Positions 49,226 to 61,749 of a stretch of DNA of 64,000 nt are shown here, in pieces. The DNA lies in the NCBI GenBank assembly GCA_964036315.1, contig OZ038509.1, forward strand, positions 31,717,430 through 31,781,429. The letters run 5' to 3'. The DNA comes from Acanthosepion esculentum (Eukaryota > Mollusca > Cephalopoda > Sepiida > Sepiidae). The notes under the pieces were generated by a model, which saw only the letters and a list, made by a program, of their open reading frames with translations, was not told the origin of the DNA and made no database searches. Position numbers and translations under genes: made by a program. The stretch's first letter is position 1. Each line of letters starts with the position of its first letter.

Positions 49226-49756
49226 AGTTACCCATGATGTGGTCATGAGAGGAGTATAATAGATGACAAGTCTCTCTTATTATAATCTAATATGTACACA
49301 AATCTCAAAATGGGTTGATATTGTACTTGAAAAATTAACTTACTTGATCTTTTTAAGATTCTACCATTATAAAGATACATAGATGTTTTTTCTAAAGTAA
49401 TTATCATGAATGTAACATTGATATGAACACAAAAACTTACACTTACAAACATACAATAAAACAATAAAAAAATCAAGGATAGAGTTTAAGATATTTTAAC
49501 ATTGCAATAAACTCTTTTAATTGGAGAATGATTTGTTTTTGAACTTTAGAGATTAGTAAATAACTCTACTTTAGAGCTATATAAATCTTACTGATTTTGC
49601 ATGTACACAAAGTATTTCTTTGTACCAAGTGACAAAGACCTATAAAGTGCAATGTATCACCTTGAATGACTTACTATTACTAAAATGTTGCCTTGTATAA
49701 TCTAAATATTTACCAGTTTTATTTCAAATAGCTTTACATGAAATAAAAAAAAAATC

Positions 49757-49893
49757 ATTATTTACATTATTCGGACTATTGTCCTCATGTTTGTCGCCAT
49801 ATTTATTACAACGTTTCATCCGTTGTATGCTCCAGCCAAAACGTAATAAATATGGTGACAAAGATGAGAACAATAATCCAAATAATGTAAATA
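49757..49893. repeat. Palindromic element, short copy
   Basis: The left arm TTATTTACATTATTCGGACT continues ATTGTCCTCATGTTTGTCGCCATATTTATTA and pairs with the right arm (…TAATAAATATGGTGACAAAG ATGAG…ATAATGTAAATAG). The centre retains GTTGTATGCTCCAGCC but lacks the CTGAAGA segment. It is the same family as 53,855-54,103. The flanking tail CCTCATCTCAGAAATATAGA also follows both copies, so the full unit extends to about 49,926. Confidence 0.85.
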
Positions 49894-50920
49894 GTGTATA
49901 TAATACCTCATCTCAGAAATATAGAGAGATAAAAAAATCATGTCATAGAAAGAAAATTTATTTTATTTTTTACCCTTTTTCTTTAAATTCTTTCTTTCTC
50001 TCTTACTCTACAAACCCTTACATTTTTATATATAGATTTTGCTAACCCTAATTAGCAAATTCAATTATAAAAGGTCTGTTAAATGCCCAACCTAATTTTC
50101 TTTTCTGTATTTAAGGATCAGTAAAGGTTGAAGTGCTGTTTAAAAGGTTAATAGGAATTCTGTTACATATGTACAGTTTATAATTTTGTCTTTGTTTTTA
50201 AATTTGAAAAGGGATTTCTGCTGAGGGATCAAGATAATCAGCTTATGTTGGTTTTTATGATTATCTATGAGATTTCCTATTTGAAAGTAGATACAAACTG
50301 TTCTGTACATTCTGTATCATCATCATTGTTTTGGTTTGATAGTTGAGATGGACTATGCCATTTGTAATCGAGAGAAACCAACCAATTCAAATAAAATCAC
50401 AAGGGATTCTGTGTATCAAGAATGACAACAAATATACCTGCCACTTTGCTGCTATTATCTAGGCAGGTAATTATAAAGGAATTAATTACTAATGTTAGTC
50501 CTTTCTCTGTCCTACTATCAGGACATACCAGTAGCAAAACTAAATTGGGTCCCTGCTTTGATTAGCTTGGAACTCCTACATTGTCAAGTTGCTGAAAATG
50601 TTTTTATATGGTCCTCAAGTGACTGATGTTTTATGATTGCCAGTAAAATCAAGATTAGAGACCTTCAAAGCAACCACCTGCTGTCCACAAGTAGAGAAAA
50701 GATAAAAGTAAATAAATGAAAACTTTAGGATCAAGTGCCACTAAGCTGGAAAATAGGCAATTTTAGTCAAGTTGCATTCTATAATCACCAGTCAGCTGTC
50801 TGTCTGTCATGATATAAAGATAGGTAGATGAGCTTGTCAGAGTTGCAGTCCCAGACCATCCATCAAGATGTAGAGGCAATCAACACAGTCACTGCCAGAC
50901 TAATTGTTTAGTCAGTCACA

Positions 50921-50972
50921 GAGGGTTATGGTTATATGCTTACAATCTGACAATGCAAAGTTGGAATCCTGC
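50921..50972 (+). repeat. tRNA-like SINE head
   Basis: GAGGGTTATGGTTATATGCT (A-box-like) and, about 25 bases on, CAAAGTTGGAATCCTGC (B-box-like). It is degenerate; spacing is roughly that of a tRNA-derived promoter. Confidence 0.3.
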
Positions 50973-51766
50973 TTTTCTTAAAATTATTTATTTGAAGGTG
51001 ACATAATCAAAATTTAAACTTGCATTAATTTCATTTTTTGAGTTGCTAATCATTTTGACAGTTGTTCATGTTACTCTGTGTCTAGACTTACATAAAATCT
51101 ATCTACAAATTATTGGTCTGTATGCTCATTCATTCAAAACCTAAACTTGAAGCACATATTCTGTTTTTCATAAAAGACAGTGTCATTCAAAACTTGTTAC
51201 TGAAAACTATATAAGCACGTGTCACTTGTTACTTTCTCTTTCATGTTTCCTTTGCTTGTAATAATATTTAAAATTAATTTCACTTCCATATGAAAATTAA
51301 TTTATCTATATCCTCTTTTTGCTCTCTAAATAGGTATGATAAGGCACCATTATTTTTCTAGTGGTTCGATATTTCATATTTCTAGAATTAGCAGAATCCA
51401 AGTAAATGCACAGTGCCTCTTTGAAATTTAAAAATATAATATCTGACTACCTACTTGTTTTGGCAGATATCTTCTAACCTTGTCAAAAATTTTTCATTGA
51501 ATAATGTACTTTTTTTTTTTTTTTTTTTACTATGAATGAGTTGGTAGTAAGGCATCTTGTGATAGTATATACATACATAATCAAGAGTGAATTATAAACT
51601 TGTATGAACAGAAATGCCTGTAAGTTGAAAGTTGAATTAATTTTAGATTTTTCACCTTTTTATTTACATATTTCTATTTAGTGAAATGACCCCCACCCCT
51701 TTTTTTTTTTTTTACATAGTCATTCTGCTTTCAATTTTCAATGACAGCATTCATTTTTCTTTTCAG

Positions 51767-51815
51767 GGTTAACAAAGAAAGAGGTCAGTCTCTTAGCAAT
51801 TATACGATGCCTTGG
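51767..51815 (+). CDS. MMS19: MMS19, exon 2 (49 nt)
   Basis: Acceptor TTTTCTTTTCAG, donor GTGAGT. In phase with exon 1 it encodes G-LTKKEVSLLAIIRCL plus two bases. This corresponds to the helix after the glycine in vertebrate MMS19, where a Y-x-V-L-x-V-V-E-A-L-G segment occurs. The exon is small but the splice signals are strong and the frame is kept on both sides. Confidence 0.8.
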
Positions 51816-53032
51816 GTGAGTTTTTCACATTTTAAAAGGATTTTTTAGTATCTTACTGCCAAATATAAGTTGTTACCAAACAATTGGTAAAATAATTCAA
51901 GCTGTACACTCATCTTTTAAAGTTTGTAGTATTTTAAGTTTCTGTTGTATTTTTTTTACCATTGTTGAAGATTTGATTTTTTTTTTTAAGTTATACTTTC
52001 AAAAATCCACCTAAAAAGTGAATTTAAAATCATTAATTTATTTTTCTTTGTGCACCCATCAAATACATGTATAAATGTATGTTCTGCTTCAAGAGGTGAC
52101 TTGATAATGCTGGGTATGGTGAATTTGCATTAAATATTACTGCTTGGATCATGTTTGAGTTAGGAATTTACAACAACTTAAAATCTTGGCAATTTCAAAA
52201 GTCACATATAAGAAATGTAGTTAAAAATACATTTTGAGAATTTGCATTTTTAAAAAAAAATATATAATTATGTCCACTATGAAGGAGTTAGTGTGCCATG
52301 ATTGCACATTCATAACAATAATCAAAACTTGATTCAATGACAAAATACTGAGTATCTATTAAAACTTGGCTCATAATATATGATCATTTTATTGTATTTG
52401 ATCTAAAATAATATATGTTGCTGGAACTTTGAATTCATGATTGATTTTTAAAAAATAATCATCTGAATAAGGTTGGAATTTTGATAAGCTGAGAAATAAC
52501 AAACATGTTGATACTAATCTGATAAAAATATATGCTTAATTTTGTTTTTAAATTCATAGGGTAATTGATATACAACAAAACACATTGTATTCTTGTAGTT
52601 TAAAAATGCTGAATGATTTTGGTTGAAGAATTTCTTTTATTGAATGTTCACTAGTGTTTCTTTTATTTGAATGTTTACTAGAAAGTTGCATTTTGATTAT
52701 GAACGCTAGTAAAATTCTGAACTAACAAAATTGGTAAAATGTGTGTAAATTATTTTTATTAAAAAGACTTGATTTAATAATGAAGACTATTTTTTCTTAT
52801 TTTAAAACTTGTAGTTTGATATTACAATAGTTTATCTTCTGATGTTTTTTTTAACATGGTTTATAATTACTTTTTGATTTTTATTCAATTGGAAAAAATT
52901 TTTCTATATTGAGCAAAAAGATGGAAAACTTTTGTTTATAAATTCTGACATTTTCAATATTTAAATCAACATTAAAAGTATTTGAAATTTTGAATAAAAT
53001 ATTTAGCAATTCATTTTTTTTTTTTTAATCAG

Positions 53033-53136
53033 GTCAGCTTTCACCACATCAGACACAAATCGCAGGGTAGAAGGAACAGCATTATTAGTTGATGCTCTAC
53101 ATCAAATACCACAGGATTTGTTAACCTTTGCTGAAG
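53033..53136 (+). CDS. MMS19: MMS19, exon 3
   Basis: Acceptor TTTTTTTTTTAATCAG, donor GTAAGT. It encodes (G)SAFTTSDTNRRVEGTALLVD followed by ALHQIPQDLLTFAE plus one base. It matches the part of MMS19 in which a serial 'terms/R-x-R-x-x-A-x-x-L-L' first HEAT helix pair is followed by the stretch before the E-x-x-x-L motif. It joins exon 2 in phase 1-2 and exon 4 through a split valine codon. Confidence 0.83.
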
Positions 53137-53854
53137 GTAAGTTTAAAAGCATGTTTAATAATAGAAATTGACCAAAAACTTATCACCATTTTATAAAACA
53201 AATGCACTATACAGTATAAAAAAAACTACATGTTATGATTATTTTAAAATTTCACATCCCTTCAGGGTACAAATGATAACTCTCCACAGATTACTTTTCT
53301 TTATTATCTGTAAAATGCCATGATATCTTGTTAAAAAAAATGTTGGAGTGGTTTCCTGTTGCCTTCTCTATGGTTTTGAATTTAGAGTTATTCTTCTCCT
53401 TAACTGGCAGCCACCTAAGGCTAGAAACTGCAATCTTAGGTAATCCATATCCAGTGGAAGGATACATAGATTCATGGCTTTCCCAAGGTTATTATTAGTT
53501 ATTATATAGTGAACATAACAGACGAGATCTAAACTTGAATTTGCTCTGTCAGTTCTGCACCATTATACTATTCACATCATCCCATAGATATGATAGTTGA
53601 GGGATTTGATGAAACTAATTAAGATGTCAGTATTAAGTTTGTTTTTATTTTTATCACTTTTAAAGTTTCCAAAAAATATCATTCTTGGAGTAATATTTTA
53701 TTTGAATTTCTTAATAGGTTTATAGAAAATTTGCAGTATTGAAAAAATTTTAAATTGAATTATTTAATTTTAGTAAACAATTGCAAAATCATTGTCACTA
53801 AAATCTAATATGCCTTCACAAGTCATATTAGATTTTATTGTATGTCTAATTTCT

Positions 53855-54103
53855 TACAGTATTTACATTAGTCAGACTATTGTCCTCATCTTTGTCGCCA
53901 TATTTGTCACAACATTTCGGCCGTTGTACGCTCCGGCCTTCTTCAGGTGGTTGGAATTTCGAACCGAACCCTTTGATCGAAATAAAGGGTTCGGTTCGAA
54001 ATTCCAACCACCTGAAGAAGGCCGGAGCGTACAACGGCCAAAACGTTGTGACAAATATGGCGACAAAGATGAGGACAATAGTCCGACTAATGTAAATACT
54101 GTA
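53855..54103. repeat. Palindromic Penelope-like element with hammerhead-like core
   Basis: Two 120-bp arms pair around a 9-base centre. Each arm, read outward, contains CTGAAGA, then GGCCG-loop-CGGCC, then GAAA (minus-strand arm, 53,946-53,915) or AAAA (plus-strand arm, 54,012-54,043). CUGANGA, a helix, then GAAA is the conserved core layout of hammerhead ribozymes, which are documented in terminal repeats of Penelope-like retroelements. The plus arm has lost the essential G, the minus arm keeps it. Helix I would be formed by the long central hairpin; a complete helix III and cleavage site were not verified. Open frames across it are mirror artefacts. Confidence 0.75.
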
Positions 54104-56089
54104 CATAATACCTCATCTCAGAAATATAGACAGTCTAATTTCTTTTTTTATGTAGACCAAAATATTAAGGGAAAATTGTGTGTCTAAACCAAGTGGTTAT
54201 AAGTAACACAATATAATTTGATTGACATTTTTGTTTTATATGTTCAATTAGAATACTCTAATATTTTAGATATAAAGATCAAATTTTTATTTATTTTATT
54301 TTTTTTTTATATTCATATTTGTTCATTGTGTTAAAAAATTAAGCCAATAAGCTAAATTGCCTATATTTTATGATTATGCTAGTATATATAAACATGGAAA
54401 TATTTTTTGTTTAGCTTGCCAATCAGAAGATTTTGTTGGAATAATCAGGATTACATTCTAATGACTAAAATAAAATTGTATGTATTTGTTACTGTCGTCT
54501 TTTAACAGCCATAATTGAAAGAAAAATTTGTTGTTTATGTTCCCATCTTAAGTTGTTTTTTAATCTGTTTCTGAATGTATGAAAAAGGCAAGCAACCTGT
54601 TTATAGAAACATCTGTTTGCTTCTCCTTATCACATACATGAAAAGGTATATATTTCTCTGAAAATATTTATTAATATTTGTGATTTAATTGAAATATATG
54701 CACATAATTTCATATTTATTTCTTTTTGTTTGTTTTTGTTTTTCTTTGTATAATAAGTGTATTCTCTTCTTTTTATTTTTTGTTAAACTAAATCTGAATA
54801 TATAATGGTAGTGCAATTAAATTGATATATCTCAAAAACTGTTGAAAATCATGAATTACAAATTACTTTTATATGAAAGTAAATTGATATCTCTTTCAAA
54901 TGATACCAAATTTAGCCTCCTTATTATTACTGGTTATGAGGATTTATTCATTAACACATTTTCCGTCCAATGAGTCACAAGCTTTGTTTTACTACTTTTT
55001 TTTCTTTTTTATTTGGAAGAAAAGATAATTTCCACTAATTCACATGCTTTAAAATTGACAAGATATAGTATGCGATCTTTGCTGTATGGAGCCTGTGTAT
55101 TGTCATGATTGAACACTATAGCTTTCTGACAGACCAAATTGGGTTTCTTTTCCTTTAGAGCAGCATTTAAATTCAACTGTTTGACTGTAGATGTCTACTA
55201 TCATTTTAACATTCTCAAAGTGAATTATACCAACACTGTCCCACCACTTACCTAAGCTAATTATTCAACCATGACAGTACTATTTCTCTCAAGTTCAAAT
55301 TAAAGCAGGTCATCATTAAGCTCAATGGGACAAATTGTGGTGTATTGCTTAAGCTAAAGGCATCTCTTCTAAACCTTTGAAATCATTTTTGGCAGTTTCT
55401 TTTGTTTAAAGAATCTATCTCATAAACAATTTTGGTTGCTTCTGCAGCATTATTCCTTTTTTAAACTTACATGTCTTATATGCTTTATAGACACATTGTT
55501 AGGAAGGTCAAGTTACTAACTAAATTAGTTGAATCATACTGTGACAATATAACTTACTCATTTAAAACTGTACAAACACGTACTAACATGTATCGTTAAC
55601 ATTTATGCATTTTAAAATAAAGAAAATACCATTCACTCTATTGGTATTAGATTTTGGAAATTTATTTATTGGATAACTTGATAGGCTTCCATTTAACATA
55701 CTGTAATTAGTCATGATTACTGAGTCCATGATACAAGATATTTAACATTTCTCTGTAGATAATCCTTTGTCAAAAAACCTTATTCATTTGTTTTCCTTAT
55801 TTTCTTCAGAGCAATACAATATATGACTAGATTTTAGATTAATTTTTCAAGGGCAATTTTTTTTGCTTGAGTTTTGATGCTGTTGACATGGAGAAAAATG
55901 TAATTATTGTAAACTCTTGTCCACAAATTAATTTGCAAAATAGTATTTTCAAAGGTGGAAAACATTTTAATATTATTGGAAATTTAGACATTGAAGATTA
56001 TCATTATTGATGTATATAATCAACTCATATTTTATAAAATTGGTGTCACTATTTTGCTAGTGTCATGTGACTTATAAATTTTGACATTT

Positions 56090-56135
56090 TTTATATATAT
56101 ATATATATATAAATAATGTGTGTGTGTGTGTGTAC
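56090..56135. repeat. (TA)n(TG)n microsatellite
   Basis: TA block, short spacer, then TG block. A G-run (GGGGGGGGGG) lies near 56,325. Confidence 0.9.
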
Positions 56136-56528
56136 ATGTGTTACCTTGCAAGGATACTGAAAGAATTACTAACATTGTACAAGTATATTATTAATAGATT
56201 GCTAGGTTAAAAAGTAATTTGTGATTGAAATACATACAGAGGTGTGAACAAATACATTAATCTGTAGATATGTGATTGTCACAATTTAGTTGTGTGCAAA
56301 AGTTCCAATGACCTGGGTTTTTTGGGGGGGGGGGGTAAACTAGAAACTGAATACTGAGTTGAATTTTTTTTAAACAAAATGTGCTAGAAATATTTGCATA
56401 CATCTAATAAATACCTACAACTTCTATGTTATGAAATCATTGCTTAAAAGTTGTTTACTAATCTTTTGTATTTTTCTTTTTTTTTATTTTCCCCATCTGC
56501 TGCTAATTGTGTGGATTACTGTGTTCAG

Positions 56529-56614
56529 TGGAGCTGCTTAGTTCATTTTTAAGTGATCGTCTTTCTGACCACCATTCACTTCAGCCACTGGCTCTTCACG
56601 GCCTTGCTGCTCTG
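56529..56614 (+). CDS. MMS19: MMS19, exon 4
   Basis: Acceptor GTGTTCAG, donor GTATGT. It encodes (V)ELLSSFLSDRLSDHHSLQPL followed by ALHGLAAL, ending in phase 0. The D/N-R-L-x-D-H-H-x-x-x-P-x-x-L-x-G-L-x-A-L motif is the most diagnostic part of the MMS19 N-terminal domain and decides the family. No exon 5 (with the conserved segment ending in E-V-H-V-Q) was seen downstream, so intron 4 is longer than 7.3 kb. Confidence 0.88.
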
Positions 56615-56929
56615 GTATGTCCAAGTTCATTTTTTTCCTTTAAATAAATACCACAAAGTACAATGAATCAAAACGGTTATTTTTTTACAAATTCCTTAGT
56701 GACTGATACAACATTATTATTAATTGCAATTTCAGGGATGTAAATCACTCATTTTACTTTTGAATCATGATCATAAAATTTATTAAACTGTTAATGTATT
56801 GAAAAATAATCTATCTGAAGTTTATTAAGTAAGCTTTTTAGAAGAATTTGCTAGAAATATTCTATTGAAATAACAACAAAAACAGTTGTTTATATATTAA
56901 GGGGGGAAATATTTTGTAAAGTATCAAGA

Positions 56930-58650
56930 CAAAAAAAGATGTTTCCATGGGTTGACAATCCTGAGTTGAAAAGAATCATAACAGAAAAAAACAAAAAAAC
57001 AGAAGTAAAATGTAAGGGAGAATAGTAAACAGTTAAAGAAAATTTAAAAAAAAAATATCTAGTTAATGCTCCGATAAAACAAAGTCTGGAAATTGGAAAC
57101 TAAATTAATGCATAGATTGAAATGTGAAGAAAAGCTAAAAATCTCAATAATATCATAGTCAGATCCAAACAAGAAATGTCCTGGTCTTAAACACTTTGAG
57201 TCACATTTCAATCCTGACCCCACTAATCTCTTCAGAGGAAATAGAACATTCACCAGTATACATCCAATCATTAAAAAATCTGTTCCCAAACTTAAGAACA
57301 AACTTAGTGATGAGGAACTCAAGAAAGCTATAAAAAGAAAATAAGAATACATCACTTGACATTGTTAAAGTAACAATTGAACTTTTGAAAATAGCATTCT
57401 CTCTCTGAATTCAAAAGTGAATCAGGGGCTCATCTCAAGGCAGTAGGAGAAATCACACTTAGTGCATTAGCACTATAGAAACAGAGGCATCTCCATTGGA
57501 TCCATTATGTTGAAAATACTAATGAATATTGTATTAACTGGATTCTCAACAGTAACTTCTAATGACCCAATTTGGTTTTCATTCTGGTAAGGGATGTAAT
57601 AATGATATATACGCTATCAAGCAACTCCAGGAAAATACCTATCGAATAGAACATTGCATACTTGCAATGTTGATCTCATGGCAGCATATGACTGTCAATA
57701 GAGACTTCCTTCGATCTATTTAATGCTCTGTGTGTGTGTGTGTGTGTGTACAAGCACAGATGTAAAGAAATGACCACTGATCATTTAAGCATTTCACACC
57801 ACATCCCAAACAAATCTATTAATTGAAAATAGCATTCATGTTTTCCCTTCCTAGGCCAGTGTACTGATAATGAGGTGGGGGTATGTTGGTGGCATAGGTA
57901 TCCATAGTTGGAACAAGAATGATTTTGAACAAAAAAAAATCAACATCTCTGTCAGGTGAAACAAGAAATAAGACTCAAGATAAACCTTTCCAAAACAGAA
58001 ACTATGGTCTGGAGTTGGAATGAAAGAAGTGATGGTACCTACCTTGAATCTATCATAAACATTCAGAATATAGTATTAATAAAGATTAAACACTTCAAAT
58101 ACCTTGTTGCATGGATCAGTTATAACACATTTAGTATGAGGAAATTGAACATAGAATAAGCTGCACAAGGTGTACTTCTTTTTTTTTTCCAAACACAAGA
58201 AGATACTACAAAACCAAAACATTAACTTAAAAACTCAAGTCATGTTTTTAAATAGCCTCATCAAAACTCATATGGATGTCATGCATGGCATCCAACTTGT
58301 TCAGAAATGTCTAAACTGTATACAACCATTTTCTTGGATCAATGTTTAAAAATACCTACCGGCAAATAAATCCTGTAGGTCATAGAGAGGACCATTCTTC
58401 ATCAGATCTCATGGACTGGCACTACAGAATCATGAAGAACTGTACCAAATAACAGAAATCACATAACTTGAAAACTTTCAACAACAGCAGCAGCTAAAAT
58501 GGATAGCACATGTACTTGGAGAAAATGCCATCAAGATATTGACTTTCCACACAACAACATACAAAAGTTTAGGATGGGACATCCCCTCCCCCCATCAATA
58601 CTAGAAAATGAACTTGAAAACCCTTTTTTTTTTCTTGGAAAACTTTTTTG
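56930..58650 (+). pseudogene. LINE retrotransposon relic, copy A
   Basis: Sense-strand relic in MMS19 intron 4. The EN-RT linker reads FESHFNPDPTNLF and NKLSDEELKKAIKRK. An RT start resembles NRGISIGSIMLKILMNIVL. The QFGFHSGKGCNNDIYAIKQL block at about 57,570 is equivalent to the Q-F-G-F-R-x-G-R-G-C-x-D-A-I motif. Thumb-region QKINLSKTETMVWSWNE and FKYLVAWISYNTF follow at 57,960-58,140. The RT catalytic YADD box was not recognised. A (TG)n run (57,728-57,748) interrupts it. Its 5' end starts TTTCCATGGGTTGACAATCC, also seen in copy B. Confidence 0.68.
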
Positions 58651-58689
58651 AAAAATTTCCAACTAAATGGCTAATGTCAGCAGTACCAT

Positions 58690-61130
58690 ACAGATAAAAT
58701 AATCAAAAGACTGATTGCTTTCAGCATCTCAGATTCCTGGCTCAAGCAAATTGTGACCAATGTTTAAGCATCTATTTTGTACATTGACTCAGACCACAGA
58801 CTTCTGGTGACCAAACTCAAACATCACCAAACAAAATAGCTCACTTTCACATACTAAAATAAAAAGAGTCCTAAGTATAACATCTGAACTCTTGAAAATG
58901 ACATAAACAAAGCATTTTGTGATAAATTAGGATCTAAACTGATATGCTATTTTGATGCAATTAACATCGAAGTATCACATAATGTTAACGTATCTTTTCT
59001 AGCTGAAGCATGTGAGACTTTTCCTAAACAAAAGAATATATTTCCATGAGATGACAATACTGAATTGAAAAGACAGTTTAATATTTTCCGTCCATTGTTA
59101 CATTTGTCTCTTTCTGCTGAAAGAGACAAAAGAAGTAAAGGAAAATATTAAATAGCTATTCTGGAAAACAAATACCTTTTGGGAATGAAATCAATAAAGC
59201 AAAACATAGATTGTGTGTTGAAATGGGGAGAAAGTCAAAACCCATGATGATGTTGATAATAATATTACAACCAAAACTAATGTCCTGCTCTCAAAAAATA
59301 CTTACATTCACACTTTAACCCTGACCACATCAATCTGAAGATGCCATGAGAAATATGCATCAGAATATATTTGAACATTACAAAATCTATTTCAAAACAT
59401 AAATAACAATGAAAGAAAGTTGTCAAGAAAACAATAAGAAATAATAAAGTCTCTCTTTGTCATTGAGGATGAAGTCTTGAAAGTAGTTTTCTCTGTCACT
59501 GAATTCTTCAAGAGTAAATTTCTAAATTTTTTTTTTTTTAATGAAGTCCGGAATCAAAATGATACCCCAAATCAGTTGTGTGTATCATGCATAAATACAC
59601 CTTGGAATCCTGAAGATTCATTTACAGAGGTATTTCACTTGGTTCCGAATGAAAGTAGTGATTTAATATATTACTAACTAGACTGTCATCAATCTATAAA
59701 AGTCAACTCCTAACAACTCAATTTGGTTTTAATTCTGATACTGAGTGCAATGACAGTCTCTATGTCAGCAAATGACTCCTTGAAATAGCGTATTTATCAA
59801 ATAAAAAGTTGTTTACCTGCTATGTTGCTCTCTCAGTAGCATGATTACATTAATAGAGAATTCCTTTTTTGCATCCATAAGAAACCATCTTCAAAGTTCT
59901 GACACCACTGACTGCTTTGATCTAATAGTTGAACTGTATGAATCGACAAAATCAAACATATCTGGTGAAGTTTCAAAAACTGAGTCATTTGAAATCTTGT
60001 CAAGAATATGACAAGGAAGAATTTAGTCATAATTTGTAGATTATGATTTGCACTTTTTATAAACACAAAAGAGATTGGTCTTTGAATATACTTTACGTCA
60101 TGCTAAACAAATGTACTAACAGAAAACAGCAATACTGTCTTCCCTCTAGAGGTTACTACTGTACTGACAGTGATAGGAAATATGCTGATGGCATATGTGA
60201 TCCTAATTGGAAGGAGAATGATCTTGAACAAAAGTTCAAAATTCTATATCAAGTTTGACGGTAAGTTGCATCCGCATCCATGGGTATGATGGTAAACTGC
60301 ATATGCATACTGGGTACGGAAATAAACTATGTCCAACAGAAAGGCCGTTTTTGAAAAAAATAAAGTTGTCAGCTATACATTTTTGGAAAAATAGTATTAC
60401 CAGCTATACATTATCGAAGGAATAATGTTGCCAGCAGTGAGTTTTTGAAAAACGATATTACCAGCTATACGTCTTTGAAAAAATAATATTACCAGCTATA
60501 CGTTTTTGGAAAAATATTACCAGCTGTACATTTTTGGGAAATAATATTGCCAGCTATACATTTAAATGTTTCCAGCAGTACATTTTTGAAAACCAAATGT
60601 TTCCAGCAATACATTTTTGAAAACCAAATGTTGCCCAACTCAAAATCATTTTCGGCATAAAATGACCTAAGGTTGGAATGCCGTTAAACAAAACAAAAGT
60701 ATTCCAAGATAAACCTTTCTAAAACAGAAACCATTACCTGTAATTGGAATGAGGGTAGGTGATGGCACCTACCCTAAATCCATCATAAAAATTCAGAATG
60801 TTAAATTGATAAATGCTAAATGTTTTAAATACCTCTGTATCTTAATTATTATAATAAATTTTGTATGTGAGATAAGGAAGTTGAACTCAGAGTAGCTTGT
60901 ACTGTACCATAAGATGTTACAAAACCAAAATATTGACATGGAAGCTAAAATGATGTTCTTAGATATCCTTTGTTAGATACGGACATCCCATATTGATGTC
61001 ATGCATGGCATTCAGCTTGTTCAGAAATGTCTAAACTGTCATCGGTACAAAACTGTTTTCTCTGATCAATTATTAAAAATGCTTTAAAAAAAAAACCCTA
61101 TAGATCTTACAGAAGACCATCCTTCATCGG
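58690..61130 (+). pseudogene. LINE retrotransposon relic, copy B
   Basis: A second copy of the same family, directly downstream and in the same orientation. It begins earlier in the element: an endonuclease end with YIDSDHRLLVTKLKHHQTK (the S-D-H motif of APE-type endonucleases), then TTTCCATGAGATGACAATAC as in copy A. RT blocks include QFGFNSDTECNDSLYVSK (59,730-59,780) and FTCYVALSVA, then DKPF and TIT-like thumb remnants after 60,700, and the shared CATGCATGGCATTCAGCTTG at about 61,000 (copy A: CATGCATGGCATCCAACTTG at 58,280). A roughly 430-bp block with a minisatellite splits it. Heavily mutated. Confidence 0.65.
60365..60630 (+). repeat. Minisatellite, ~31-bp unit, about nine copies
   Basis: Imperfect tandem units of the form TTACCAGCTATACRTTTTTG followed by GAAAAAATAATA. 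The last units drift to TTTCCAGCARTACATTTTTG plus AAAACCAAATG. The block lies inside LINE copy B, between segments contiguous in copy A, so it inserted into or expanded within that copy. Confidence 0.8.
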
Positions 61131-61749
61131 CCCCTAAAAACCTAAAACACTTTGCAAGGAAATTCCCATCAGTATTAGAAAAAGTTATAACAGGACTTAT
61201 TGAGTTTAATTTCCTGAAAAACTATTTATCTATATATGACCTAATTACAAACTATTATTTCACTCAGATTGACATTTGATTAGAGTGGCAAGTTCTCTGT
61301 GGTAAAGAAAATGGAAAAAAAACACAAATAAAGTAGAAAATGGAAAATCGTGGAAAATGGGATTTTTGCTATTAAAAAAAAAAAGATATAATGTAAAATT
61401 CCTGAGCTGAAACTTGACAGAATCATTACTTGCATAAATTTGCAATACACAAAGGTTGGTCACTTATGCATAAGTGCTATGACCTATATTGTTGCAACAT
61501 ATACTATAAATGACAAATGACTTGGGGCCATAATCTAATTCATGATATTAACCTGGCCAAACTGGTCACTGCAGGGCAAATACCCACATGTGATATTAGC
61601 ATATGAATAGTGTGGCACGTACCGTCAAAGGTAGTAAAAATAAAAGTTGTTGTTTGTTTAGTGATTATATTTTTAAATGCCGGTTTGATTATCTTTCATG
61701 ATTAAACAAAAAGCTAGCAAATTTGGTGGGTGCACTTTTTTGGCAAAAT

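Noticed and set aside
53792..54187. 131-codon open frame and three similar frames on both strands
   Set aside because: All lie within the perfect palindrome, which is why both strands give nearly the same peptide. No protein family is resembled, and the RNA-like structure explains the sequence.
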